A stretch of DNA of 15,802 nucleotides from REEB426 sp964551975 (GCA_964551975.1 CAZKFI010000059.1:1-15802); one strand, 5' to 3'; positions 1 through 6,306 are shown, counted from the first letter of the stretch. Program-made: numbers and translations. The notes: generated by a model not told the origin, from the letters alone.

Positions 1-582
1 GCCTTGGATTTCCACGCTCGTGTCGTAGGTCCCGAGCAGGTGGTTCTGCGCGGTCTGCACCCACCCGACTCGCGCTGTCCAACGCTCAAGGGATGGATCC
101 CGCAGGCGGTCGAAGACCCTGCCGGCTGCGTCCTCAAGGTCGTCTTCACCGATGACGATGTCGCGACGCAACCTCGGCCCAAGGTCACCGGCGACCTTCG
201 TGTTCGGGAAGGCGACCAGCCAGGTTGCTCGTAGATGGCCACGGGACCAATCGGGCTGACGTTCCAAGAATCGTTGCAGTGCGCGGACCTCCTTGGCCGC
301 CTGCTCGGCTGGGTCGATCGCGTGCCGACCATCGCCGCGGATCTGCCAGACCTGGCCATCGGAATAGGTGACCTGGCCACCCTTGACCTCGATCACCGCT
401 GCACCCAGATCCGGCATCAGCACGAGCAGGTCGAGCTCGACCTCACCATCGATCGGATCAGTAAACCGCAGTCCATGCAGCAGCACGTCACCGTCGCGTA
501 GCTGCCGCTTCAGAGCCCGCCATGCATCGCGCTCGGCATCGTTCACGAAGTCTGGCTTCTCGGGCCAGCAGGTTGGCGCCAT
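1..582 (-). CDS. NERD-domain protein, N-terminal part (cut by window edge)
   Basis: The minus frame is open from ATG at 582 to the window edge, giving 194 visible residues. The start is supported by a strong GGGGGAGGTG ribosome site just upstream. Residues about 35-85 match the NERD (nuclease-related) domain: GEVELDLLV at 46-54 followed by AAVIEVKGG at 61-69, with a tryptophan shortly after. D51, E65 and K67 fit the PD-(D/E)XK-like catalytic triad predicted for NERD proteins, so a DNA-processing role is likely but inferred. The remaining visible part (LERQPDW, TWLVAFPNTK) is also typical of NERD proteins. The C-terminus, which in this family may carry a helicase, kinase or zinc module, lies outside the window. 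The gene points away from vapBC and is probably transcribed independently. Confidence 0.85.
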   Translation of the reverse strand, partial: MAPTCWPEKPDFVNDAERDAWRALKRQLRDGDVLLHGLRFTDPIDGEVELDLLVLMPDLGAAVIEVKGGQVTYSDGQVWQIRGDGRHAIDPAEQAAKEVRALQRFLERQPDWSRGHLRATWLVAFPNTKVAGDLGPRLRRDIVIGEDDLEDAAGRVFDRLRDPSLERWTARVGWVQTAQNHLLGTYDTSVEIQG

Positions 583-640
583 GCTCACCTCCCCCTAACC
601 CGCGCACGTCATCCTCGCGCATCCGAATGCCTCAAGGGGC

Positions 641-669
641 CGGAGCCTTCATCTCCGGCCTGCTGTGGC
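641..669. repeat. 29-bp direct repeat, left copy
   Basis: This copy matches 1449-1477 at 28 of 29 positions, in the same orientation. It contains an inverted repeat, GGCCGGAG (638-645) and CTCCGGCC (653-660), with a 7-nt loop. The two copies bracket vapBC. In the right-hand copy the same bases encode the last residues and stop of the Nudix gene, so the left copy looks like a duplicated gene end or a mobile hairpin repeat. Confidence 0.85.
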
Positions 670-688
670 TGGGTATCGGCTGAGCGTT

Positions 689-706
689 GCCGGGTTAACA
701 CCCGGC
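689..706. promoter_or_regulatory. Perfect inverted repeat upstream of vapB
   Basis: GCCGGGT and ACCCGGC are perfect 7-bp arms around TAAC. No T-run follows, so a terminator is unlikely. The position about 30 bp ahead of the vapB start suggests an operator or structural site. Its role is inferred. Confidence 0.5.
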
Positions 707-719
707 GGACGCTCTATAA

Positions 720-737
720 ATGGTAATATATTGCCAT
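720..737. promoter_or_regulatory. vapB operator/-10 palindrome over the start codon
   Basis: ATGGTAATATATTGCCAT is an 18-bp near-perfect palindrome (16 of 18 bases symmetric). It contains TAATAT at 724-729, six bases before the vapB ATG at 736, and its last two bases are the A and T of that ATG. This fits a leaderless transcript autorepressed by VapB or VapBC binding across the -10 box. No ribosome site lies in the gap. Confidence 0.6.
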
Positions 738-990
738 GTCAGCTACCATTGACGCGGCAGGCCGTGTGGTCATTCCCAAGGCCCTACGCGAGCGCGCTGG
801 TCTCGTGGCAGGCACAAAGGTCGACTTCAGATTCCACGACGGCGCCATCGAGATTTCGCCCATCCCGCATCACACGCAGTGGGAGCAGGTCGGGCGTGTG
901 CGTTACCCCATCCTCGATCAGCCTGGGCTGACCTCACACGAAATCGGACTCCTCATCGAGGCAGGCCGCGATGAGCGCCTCGAGGCGTAG
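736..990 (+). CDS. vapB: VapB-type antitoxin, AbrB/MazE/SpoVT DNA-binding fold
   Basis: The protein has 84 residues. The N-terminus (AGRVVIPKALRERAG at about 8-22, then GTKVDF) is the classic swapped-hairpin AbrB/SpoVT motif, which dimerises on DNA. Residues about 45-84 should form the tail that threads into the toxin's active site. The partner PIN toxin begins inside the end of this gene (20-bp overlap if the ATG at 971 is used), so the two are translationally coupled. The start ATG has no Shine-Dalgarno sequence. A TANNNT-type -10 box lies six bases upstream inside a palindrome, indicating leaderless, autoregulated expression. The family assignment is firm. The specific operator is inferred from symmetry. 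Confidence 0.88.
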   Translation: MSATIDAAGRVVIPKALRERAGLVAGTKVDFRFHDGAIEISPIPHHTQWEQVGRVRYPILDQPGLTSHEIGLLIEAGRDERLEA

Positions 991-1399
991 CGCAGGCACG
1001 GTGACAGACACCAGCGTTGTCCTAGCCTCGATCCTGCATAACGACCACAACATCCTCAGCGAGTGTCGCTCTCGAATCGAGGATTCGCCAGTACCAATTG
1101 CACATGTGCTGGCGGAGTCGTACGCCCGGATCACTTCGATGCCTGGCAACCATCGCCTGGAGCCATCCGTGACGTGGCAGATTCTCGCCGAAATGTTCCC
1201 CGAGGCGCCGATGACACTTAGCAGCGAGGGCTACCTGAGGGTGATCAAACTCGCTTCTGATCTTGCGATTGTCGGAGGTGCGATTTACGACTGCCTCATT
1301 GCAGAGACTGCACGGGAAAGGAAGGCAACGTTGGTTTCACTCGACAAGCGAGCAGCGAAAAACTACGCCGCTGTCGGGGTCGACTTCGTGCTGCTCTGA
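971..1399 (+). CDS. vapC: VapC-type PIN-domain ribonuclease toxin
   Basis: The protein has 142 residues from ATG 971. A GTG at 1001 (giving VTDTSVV as the N-terminus) is an equally reasonable start and would place the first acidic residue where PIN toxins usually have it. The four PIN acidic positions are present: D13 (TDTSVV), E49 (HVLAESYARI), D107 (GGAIYDCLIAE) and D125 (LVSLDKRA). They bind the metal ions used to cut RNA. In the VapBC family the target is usually tRNA or rRNA. The specific target cannot be read here. The gene is complete and in operon with vapB, so the module looks functional. Confidence 0.88.
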   Translation: MSASRRSAGTVTDTSVVLASILHNDHNILSECRSRIEDSPVPIAHVLAESYARITSMPGNHRLEPSVTWQILAEMFPEAPMTLSSEGYLRVIKLASDLAIVGGAIYDCLIAETARERKATLVSLDKRAAKNYAAVGVDFVLL

Positions 1400-1427
1400 C
1401 AAATTGTCACAAAGCAGCCACCTTCTC

Positions 1428-1473
1428 CAGCAGGTTTCACCAATCGTTCGGAGCTTTCATCTCCGGCCTGCTG
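1428..1473. terminator. Nested hairpin between convergent vapC and the Nudix gene
   Basis: CAGCAGG (1428-1434) pairs with CCTGCTG (1467-1473). Inside it, CGGAG (1449-1453) pairs with CTCCG (1461-1465). The structure sits at the convergent 3' ends and overlaps the last codons of the Nudix gene, so it could end transcription from both sides. No U-tract is present, so this is an inference from position and pairing. Confidence 0.4.
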
Positions 1474-1477
1474 TGGC
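1449..1477. repeat. 29-bp direct repeat, right copy (overlaps Nudix 3' end)
   Basis: This is the partner of 641-669, with one mismatch over 29 bp. Read on the minus strand it encodes the terminal residues and stop codon of the Nudix-family regulator. Together the two copies enclose 779 bp that hold only the vapBC pair. Confidence 0.85.
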
Positions 1478-2128
1478 GAGGTGCCGCCAGAGCCTTGCCG
1501 GCTTGCCGCGAGTGCCCTCCGCCAATTCCCCTGTAGCCACAAGGTGTGGCTGCATACTGCGCCGGAACGTGTCCTTAACGAGTTCTCCACCGCCCACCGC
1601 CTCATGCAGCCGTTGTAATTGCAGGAGGGTGAATGGTTCAGGTAGCAGCCGATCGGGGTCGGGATGTTCTCGATACCTGCTACGCACATCCTGCGTTGCC
1701 ATGTGAACGATCGCGTCGTGGTCAAAGGCCAGTCCCGCCACCGTGTCGACTGGCTCAAGAATGCAACCGGCCTGCAGAGCCGTGGTAAGTCGATCGTGTG
1801 GGACCACATCCACGTGCGCCACTGACAGGACCCAACCTCGGTCGTCGCGGCTTGGGTCGTCGAACACGTGCAACTGGCGTGGTCGCAGCCCCTCCAGATG
1901 CGCCTTGTCGCGTAGGGCGCGCAGCACCGCGTCGGTCAGCGTTTCGTTGACGTGAATAAAGGTGCCTGGGAGCACCCATTGCCCACGTCGGTGAGTGCCG
2001 TCGCGGCGGACCAGCAGTACGGACAGTTGCGGCCTGCCGCTCTCGGGCACAGTGAGGACCGCGGTGTCCACAGCCACGGATGGTCGGGGGTAGTCCTCAA
2101 GGGTCTTGCCCGCATCATCCCGCGTCAC
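1457..2128 (-). CDS. NrtR-like Nudix/winged-helix transcriptional regulator
   Basis: The protein has 223 residues and a GTG start. The N-terminal half is a Nudix fold (YPRPSVAVDTAVLTV, then WVLPGTFIHVNETL). The Nudix box is degenerate: the usual REUXEE stretch reads RALRDKAHL, so the catalytic glutamates are missing and the domain should sense rather than hydrolyse its ligand. The C-terminal half (about 160-220: LLPEPFTLLQLQRLHEAV, then a DTFRRS segment and GKPARLWR) is the winged helix typical of NrtR regulators. In that family the ligand is ADP-ribose or a related NAD product. The gene is divergent from the ARPP-1/ADP-ribosylglycohydrolase operon and very probably represses it and itself. 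There is no ribosome site. A GATAAT box seven bases before GTG implies a leaderless mRNA. Confidence 0.85.
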   Translation of the reverse strand: MTRDDAGKTLEDYPRPSVAVDTAVLTVPESGRPQLSVLLVRRDGTHRRGQWVLPGTFIHVNETLTDAVLRALRDKAHLEGLRPRQLHVFDDPSRDDRGWVLSVAHVDVVPHDRLTTALQAGCILEPVDTVAGLAFDHDAIVHMATQDVRSRYREHPDPDRLLPEPFTLLQLQRLHEAVGGGELVKDTFRRSMQPHLVATGELAEGTRGKPARLWRHLATAGRR

Positions 2129-2129
2129 G

Positions 2130-2159
2130 TTGCGAATTATCGCACAGATGCGCTAATGT
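2130..2159 (+). promoter_or_regulatory. Candidate promoter of the ARPP-1/ARG operon
   Basis: TTGCGA (2130-2135) and TAATGT (2154-2159) are separated by 18 bases on the plus strand. Transcription would start near 2166, about 30 bases ahead of the ARPP-1 gene. This promoter overlaps the oppositely directed promoter of the regulator. Confidence 0.5.
2131..2144. promoter_or_regulatory. Candidate NrtR-type operator
   Basis: TGCGAATTATCGCA has perfect 5-bp arms (TGCGA and TCGCA) around ATTA. It covers the -10 box of the regulator and the -35 box of the ARPP-1 operon, so one bound dimer could shut both promoters. Binding by the Nudix regulator is inferred from position. Confidence 0.55.
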
Positions 2160-2196
2160 CTTAATAGAGCAAAAACGCGCTAAAAGGAGGTATGCG

Positions 2197-3117
2197 ATGA
2201 CGACAACATCGACAACGAGGACTCTGCCCCGCCTGCATGTGGGCGTGGGTTGGCGAGCCGACGGGCTGACCCTCTTTCCGGTTTGGGCGGAAATGCCTGT
2301 GCAGGACCTTGTCTTGGTGAAGGCGGGTGACGTCCAAGTCACGGAACGTGCCGGTATCCCTACCGTCGGTGAACTTGTCCTTACCAATAGCAGTGACCGA
2401 CCAGCGCTCCTGCTCGAAGGCGAACTGCTGGAAGGCGGCTGGCAGAACCGCGCCCTCAACACTGATCTACTCCTCGACGCCCACGCGTCACATGTTGCCC
2501 CAGTGACCTGCGTGGAGCAGGGCCGCTGGTCCGGCGTCTCCCAGCAGACTCGGCGAGTGCGACTGGCACCGGGCTCGATTCGCGCCGGACTACGCCGTTC
2601 GGACGACACCCGGCAGCGTGAGGTGTGGCGTCGGGTTTCTCGATACGAGCCAAGTCTTGGCCAGTCGAGGACCACCTCACTGAGCGAGCAGCTCGACAAA
2701 GTCTCGGATGGCCGTGACAGTGCTGGCCGCCCCGTCGGTCGAGGTCGTCGTTCACAAATTCCGCCAGCACCACTGCCGGGGCAGGTCGGGGTCATCGCTG
2801 CCTTGAGTGGTCGACCGGCGTGGCTCGAGATCTTCCCCAGTCCCGACGCGCTCGCTGACTTTTGGCCATCGCTGGTGGACGCGGCACTCCTTGATGCGCA
2901 TTTTGCGATCAACACAGCGTGCCCAGCCCAGGCCGCGCGCGACTTTGCCATCCACTGCGGGCAACTGCGCCTGCACGAAGACCAACCTGCCGGCGCCGGA
3001 ACCCGAATCGCCGGGCCCAGCGGGCCGGTCAGTGTCCGTGGCATTACCTCCCGCGAGGGTGATCTCCTCCATGCCCTCGCCGTGAATACTCAGCACCAAC
3101 TCTGGGCAGGGGCGTGA
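2197..3117 (+). CDS. ARPP-1 (DUF6569) family protein of ADP-ribose/NAD cassettes
   Basis: The protein has 306 residues. The start ATG at 2197 is set by an excellent AAAAGGAGG six bases upstream. An in-frame ATG further upstream at 2080 lies inside the divergent regulator and is ignored. The family signature is clear: GLTLFPVW at 23-30, a VTE segment at 48-50, GELLEGGWQNRALNTDLLL at 75-93 and CVEQGRWSG at 105-113. The C-terminal half is less conserved. ARPP-1 is named for its association with ADP-ribosylglycohydrolase genes. A role in handling NAD- or ADP-ribose-derived molecules is predicted, but its activity is not known to me. It precedes the ARG gene with a 4-bp GTGA overlap, so the two are coupled. 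The divergent Nudix regulator is the likely repressor. Confidence 0.82.
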   Translation: MTTTSTTRTLPRLHVGVGWRADGLTLFPVWAEMPVQDLVLVKAGDVQVTERAGIPTVGELVLTNSSDRPALLLEGELLEGGWQNRALNTDLLLDAHASHVAPVTCVEQGRWSGVSQQTRRVRLAPGSIRAGLRRSDDTRQREVWRRVSRYEPSLGQSRTTSLSEQLDKVSDGRDSAGRPVGRGRRSQIPPAPLPGQVGVIAALSGRPAWLEIFPSPDALADFWPSLVDAALLDAHFAINTACPAQAARDFAIHCGQLRLHEDQPAGAGTRIAGPSGPVSVRGITSREGDLLHALAVNTQHQLWAGA

Positions 3118-4112
3118 CGATGACGACACGACAACTCTTGACCGCCGAACAGGCCGATCGTGCATCTGGTGTCCTGCTCGCACAGGCGTGCGGTGACGCT
3201 CTCGGTGCGCCCACAGAGTTCCAGAGCGCACCGCTGCCAGCTAGCGTGCCCGTAGGGATGACCGGCGGTGGCGCATTCGGGTGGGCTCCGGGTGAATGGA
3301 CCGACGACACCCAGATGGCCATCGTGATTCTGCAGGCCGCCGAAACCGCTCGAAGCAATCAAGGCCAGCTTCTTGACCACCTCGACGAGATCGTCACCGG
3401 CTGGATCGCCTGGTCCAGGCAGGCCCGCGATGTCGGAAACCAGACTCGTGATGTACTCGCTTCTGGCGCTACCACAGCCAGCGACCTCACCGCTGCGGCA
3501 GCCGCGCACCACCAGCAACGCGGCCGCTCCGGCGGCAACGGCTCACTGATGCGCACCGCCCCAGTTGCGCTTGCGCTGTACGCCGACCGCCAGGCAACCG
3601 CCGACGCAGCACGGACCATCAGCAATCTGACCCATCACGACACGCAAGCCGGTGACGCCTGTGTGCTGTGGTGCGCTGCGATCCAGCACGCCATCACCCA
3701 CGGCGAGTTCGCCCTTACCGATGGCCTTGATCTACTACCTGCTGACCGCAGGGATTTCTGGTTTGAGCGCATCACCGAAGCCGAAGCCAACGACGCCACA
3801 ACCTTCGTCAACAACGGTTGGGTCGTCCACGCACTGCAAGCCGCTTGGTCCCTCATCACCCGCACGACTATCCCTGCGCGCGACCCGGCCGCCAACAGCG
3901 ATCCAACCCAACACCTGCAACTCGTCCTCGAAGGTGCCGCGCGACTCGCCCGCGACACCGACACAGTTGCCGCAATAGCCGGAGCCCTCGTCGGTGCCCG
4001 CTGGGGTGCCTCAGCAGTTCCTGAACACTGGCAGCGCATCGTGCATGGCTGGCCCGGGCTCACCGGCGCCGATCTTGCCCGGCGAGGACTCGCTGTGACC
4101 TCGAGCGCGTGA
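3114..4112 (+). CDS. ADP-ribosylglycohydrolase (DraG/ARH-like)
   Basis: The protein has 332 residues with GTG at 3114. An ATG two codons later (3120) fits the AGGGG ribosome site equally well. All family landmarks are present: GVLLAQACGDALGAPTEF at 19-36, the metal-binding TDDT at 63-66, GGNGSLMRTAP near the middle, NLTHHD, and DTDTVAAIAGALVGA beginning at D281. Together these form the dinuclear Mg2+ (or Mn2+) site of enzymes that cleave ADP-ribose from proteins, nucleic acids or small molecules. The gene is co-translated with ARPP-1 and divergent from a NrtR-like regulator, so the substrate is probably an NAD-derived adduct. No nitrogenase genes are visible here, so a nitrogenase role is not suggested. 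The enzyme appears intact. Confidence 0.9.
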   Translation: MTMTTRQLLTAEQADRASGVLLAQACGDALGAPTEFQSAPLPASVPVGMTGGGAFGWAPGEWTDDTQMAIVILQAAETARSNQGQLLDHLDEIVTGWIAWSRQARDVGNQTRDVLASGATTASDLTAAAAAHHQQRGRSGGNGSLMRTAPVALALYADRQATADAARTISNLTHHDTQAGDACVLWCAAIQHAITHGEFALTDGLDLLPADRRDFWFERITEAEANDATTFVNNGWVVHALQAAWSLITRTTIPARDPAANSDPTQHLQLVLEGAARLARDTDTVAAIAGALVGARWGASAVPEHWQRIVHGWPGLTGADLARRGLAVTSSA

Positions 4113-4193
4113 GACGCCATCGCGTGCGGTACACAATCCGCAGCAGCCGTCACCTAGCGATGCCACAAGCGATGCGGAAGCGCACTCTGCTAC

Positions 4194-4844
4194 TCACTGC
4201 ACGACGGAATTGGCCTCGATCGTTGTCACCGGTGCTGATGCTGCCTGCCCAGCCAGAGCTGTCACGCCTCTGCGCAGGCGGGCAACCACCGACGGGTGCA
4301 CACCTTTGGCGGTGGCGATGCGCAAGAAGCTGGCGTAGTACCAGGCGATATCCGCCGGTGCGGCGTTGAATCGATTCCACACCTGCACGGGATCGTCCTG
4401 GTGCAGGTCCAGATCGTTCAGGATCGCCTCGCAGTTGTGAATCTTGTCCGCAGCCGCGACCAATAACACCTCGGGCCCACAGGACTGCAGGCGTGCCAGG
4501 TGATGCTCCTTGCGCTGCCGCCAAGGCGCCTTGCTCTCACCGGGTGCTGGCGCGGCATCACTGCAGGCCATCACGATTGCCGCAACCTCGTCACCAAACT
4601 TGTCCGAAATCTCTTGCTCCTGGACGTACTGGTCTTCGACCACATCATGCAAGAGCGCGGCCGTTGCCTGCACCTCGCTACCACCAGCCTCGATCACGAT
4701 GCCCGAAACGATCAGCAGGTGACCCAGGTAGGGGATATCCGTACCCTTACGGGACTGGCCGCGATGCTTGACCCCGGCGAAATTCAATGCCGCCAAGTAC
4801 TGGTCACTGAGTTGCCGATCCTCCGGCAACGACTCATTAGCCAC
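4194..4844 (-). CDS. HD-domain phosphohydrolase, RelA/SpoT-hydrolase type
   Basis: The protein has 216 residues from GTG 4844, which follows a GGGGGTG ribosome site. The frame stays open to 5237 upstream, but that extension has no conserved features. The HD motifs are complete: H27 (HRGQSRKG), H66-D67 with E70-D71 (ALLHDVVED), and D133 to N137 (ADKIHN). This HDxxED/ADKxHN pattern is that of (p)ppGpp hydrolases and small alarmone hydrolases, which remove pyrophosphate from nucleotides in the cytosol with Mn2+. There is no synthetase domain. It converges on the ADP-ribosylglycohydrolase gene. Whether it acts on an alarmone or on an NAD-derived nucleotide is open. A 23-bp dyad motif lies 38 bp upstream. 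Confidence 0.78.
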   Translation of the reverse strand: MANESLPEDRQLSDQYLAALNFAGVKHRGQSRKGTDIPYLGHLLIVSGIVIEAGGSEVQATAALLHDVVEDQYVQEQEISDKFGDEVAAIVMACSDAAPAPGESKAPWRQRKEHHLARLQSCGPEVLLVAAADKIHNCEAILNDLDLHQDDPVQVWNRFNAAPADIAWYYASFLRIATAKGVHPSVVARLRRGVTALAGQAASAPVTTIEANSVVQ

Positions 4845-4882
4845 ACCATCACCCCCGAAACTCGGTCTCAGTCGAACACCTG

Positions 4883-4905
4883 CAGTGTGCACCACACCTA
4901 TGACA
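4883..4905. promoter_or_regulatory. Shared 23-bp motif upstream of the HD gene
   Basis: The motif contains the dyad GTGTG-CAC-CACAC and matches 10857-10879, upstream of the HDAC-like gene, at 21 of 23 positions in the same orientation. It lies 38 bp before the HD start. It is probably a binding site for a common regulator. Confidence 0.5.
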
Positions 4906-5107
4906 ATGCGACCCTGGCTGGAGACGTTCAGAAATCTTCCTGCGGCCCACCTTGTCGAGGTGTGCTGCGTAGATCTGCTTGATGCGTAGTGCATGTTCGT
5001 GAGCGACACCAGCATGGTCGTGGCCTCAGTCCTGCGTCGTAACCCCGCTGTCGTCAGCACTTGGCTTGAGGTCAGCTTCTTAGCGGCCAATCGACTCGCG
5101 AGGAAGG
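4906..5107. other. Intergenic stretch without recognisable genes
   Basis: This lies between the HD promoter motif and the XRE promoter. I see no coding similarity and no strong hairpin. The open minus frame through here is the non-conserved upstream extension of the HD gene. Confidence 0.4.
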
Positions 5108-5108
5108 T

Positions 5109-5142
5109 ATATATCAGAAGATAAGCAATATATGATTTCCGC
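5109..5142 (+). promoter_or_regulatory. Leaderless promoter and paired repeats of the XRE gene
   Basis: TATGAT (5131-5136) lies six bases before the ATG at 5143, with no ribosome site between, so the mRNA is probably leaderless. Two related octamers, ATATATCA (5109-5116) and ATATATGA (5128-5135), are spaced 19 bp apart, about two helical turns. They could be the autoregulatory sites of the XRE protein. No good -35 hexamer is seen. Confidence 0.5.
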
Positions 5143-5742
5143 ATGAGGGATACAGCGAGGAAACTGACCCAGACTCGCGCCCGTTTGAACCTCACCCAGG
5201 CCCAAGCCGCCGACCTCCTGGCCACCAGCCAGGCCAACGTCAGTGCCTATGAGCGTGGTCGCCTGCAACCCGGTCGTCTTGTTTCCGAGCGGATTGAAGC
5301 GTTCACCGCTCTGCACACGGACTCCGTCTACGCCACGTACACCGCCAGCACTATTCCCAGTGCTGCCGCGCAGATCCGAAATGACCTGGCCACTAATAGG
5401 TCTGAGACTGACATGATGCGAGTCGTGATCCAAGCGAGCGACGACTTCCGCCTGCTCACAAGCCCGACGGATCGCAACTTCTTCCTTGCCGAGCCGTCGC
5501 CTACCGCATCGCGGCAGTGGGATGCACTGATCGCGGGTCTGGCCGTGCACCTGTGCCGGGAAGCAAAAATGGATCGAGCGCCAATGTGGACGACGAATCC
5601 GACGCTAACCCTTGATGAGATCTGGTGGTTCGGACGGTCCGGTGAGGTCGTTGACCTGCGTGCCCGAGCGATGCGTGAGGCCATCCCGAGCATGCGTTCG
5701 CGAGGCGTCTTCTTCGGTCGCAGGAATCTTGAATCTGTATGA
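5143..5742 (+). CDS. XRE-family regulator, candidate antitoxin
   Basis: The protein has 199 residues. Residues about 7-55 form a Cro/C1-type helix-turn-helix (RARLNLTQAQAADLL then TSQANVSAYERGR). The remaining ~145 residues are a partner-binding or sensor region I cannot assign (it includes FRLLTSPTDRNFFLAEPSPT). The gene ends in an ATGA overlap with a nucleotidyltransferase gene, the usual layout of an antitoxin ahead of its toxin. The start has a -10 box six bases upstream and no Shine-Dalgarno sequence. I infer that it represses its own operon and neutralises the downstream protein. An alternative is a simple transcriptional regulator of that gene. Confidence 0.78.
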   Translation: MRDTARKLTQTRARLNLTQAQAADLLATSQANVSAYERGRLQPGRLVSERIEAFTALHTDSVYATYTASTIPSAAAQIRNDLATNRSETDMMRVVIQASDDFRLLTSPTDRNFFLAEPSPTASRQWDALIAGLAVHLCREAKMDRAPMWTTNPTLTLDEIWWFGRSGEVVDLRARAMREAIPSMRSRGVFFGRRNLESV

Positions 5743-6272
5743 ATGAGTTGGACATCCGCAGGGTCTCGGCCCTGTTGAGCGAATTGGGTGAACGACTTGC
5801 CGGGCGCGGTGTCGAAGGTGAGATATACGTGGTTGGGGGAGCTGCGATGATGCTTGCCTATAACCGTGATCGGATCACGAAGGACATCGACGCAGTAGCC
5901 GTTCCGCAAGGGGATATCGACACCGAAGTTCGTGCCATGGCTGCACAGCACAAGGACCTCGGCCCTGATTGGCTCAACGCGAAGGTGCTGCCCCTGCTGC
6001 CGAGACGAGTGGATGCGGAGCGTCTGCAAGTTCTCGGCGGTCCTGGGCTCACCGTGAATGTCGCTTCACCGAAATGGCTCCTTGCCATGAAGGCTCGGGC
6101 GGCTAGAGATGAGCGTGATCTCGACGACATCTGGGTGCTGTGTCAGATCCTGGGCTTGCGTGCGGTGGACGAGGTCTGGGCGATCTGCGACTACGTATGG
6201 GGCGAGGGAATGATCCGCGAGGATGTCCTCGACCTCGTCACCGCGGACCTCAATGCCCGAGGCCTTCGGTAG
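5739..6272 (+). CDS. DUF6036-like nucleotidyltransferase, candidate MenT/AbiEii-type toxin
   Basis: The protein has 177 residues and overlaps the XRE gene by 4 bp. It shows the polymerase-beta-type nucleotidyltransferase core: VVGGAAMMLAY with G33-G34, then TKDIDAV with metal ligands D49 and D51. DWLNAKV at 77-83 and SPKWLLAMKARAARDERDLDDI from 110, with K118 and R123, complete the DUF6036 pattern. Proteins of this superfamily include the MenT and AbiEii toxins. MenT enzymes add nucleotides to tRNA 3' ends. The pairing with an upstream XRE gene supports a toxin-antitoxin module. Length and motifs are complete. The substrate is inferred only from the superfamily. Confidence 0.8.
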   Translation: MNELDIRRVSALLSELGERLAGRGVEGEIYVVGGAAMMLAYNRDRITKDIDAVAVPQGDIDTEVRAMAAQHKDLGPDWLNAKVLPLLPRRVDAERLQVLGGPGLTVNVASPKWLLAMKARAARDERDLDDIWVLCQILGLRAVDEVWAICDYVWGEGMIREDVLDLVTADLNARGLR

Positions 6273-6281
6273 TCAAGTCCA

Positions 6282-6306
6282 GCGTCGTTCCATCCTCCGC
6301 GTGGCT
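6282..6306 (+). repeat. Relic matching the 5' end of the lipoprotein gene at 14334
   Basis: These 25 bp match 14336-14360 at 24 positions. In the intact gene they encode the start of the lipoprotein signal peptide. Weaker similarity (GGCCCTG, then CTGGG) continues after a 5-base gap, but here there is no ATG and the frame is broken. It is best read as a decayed gene start. Confidence 0.6.

Larger units (their letters stand above)
2129..2164 (-). promoter_or_regulatory. Leaderless promoter of the Nudix regulator
   Basis: On the minus strand TTAAGA (2159-2164) and GATAAT (2136-2141) are separated by exactly 17 bases. Seven bases later comes the GTG start at 2128. This places the transcription start at or next to the start codon. 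Confidence 0.65.

Noticed and set aside
2115..3044. A 309-codon minus-strand frame opposite ARPP-1
   Set aside because: It has no family features, and the plus strand carries a clear conserved protein with a strong ribosome site. It is a shadow of GC-rich codon use.
4125..4142. Short hairpin TGCGG/CCGCA after the glycohydrolase gene as a terminator
   Set aside because: Only five pairs with an 8-nt loop and no T-run. Too weak to call.
4845..5237. N-terminal extension of the HD protein
   Set aside because: The extra 131 residues resemble no domain and run into the XRE gene. GTG 4844 with a ribosome site gives the normal family length.
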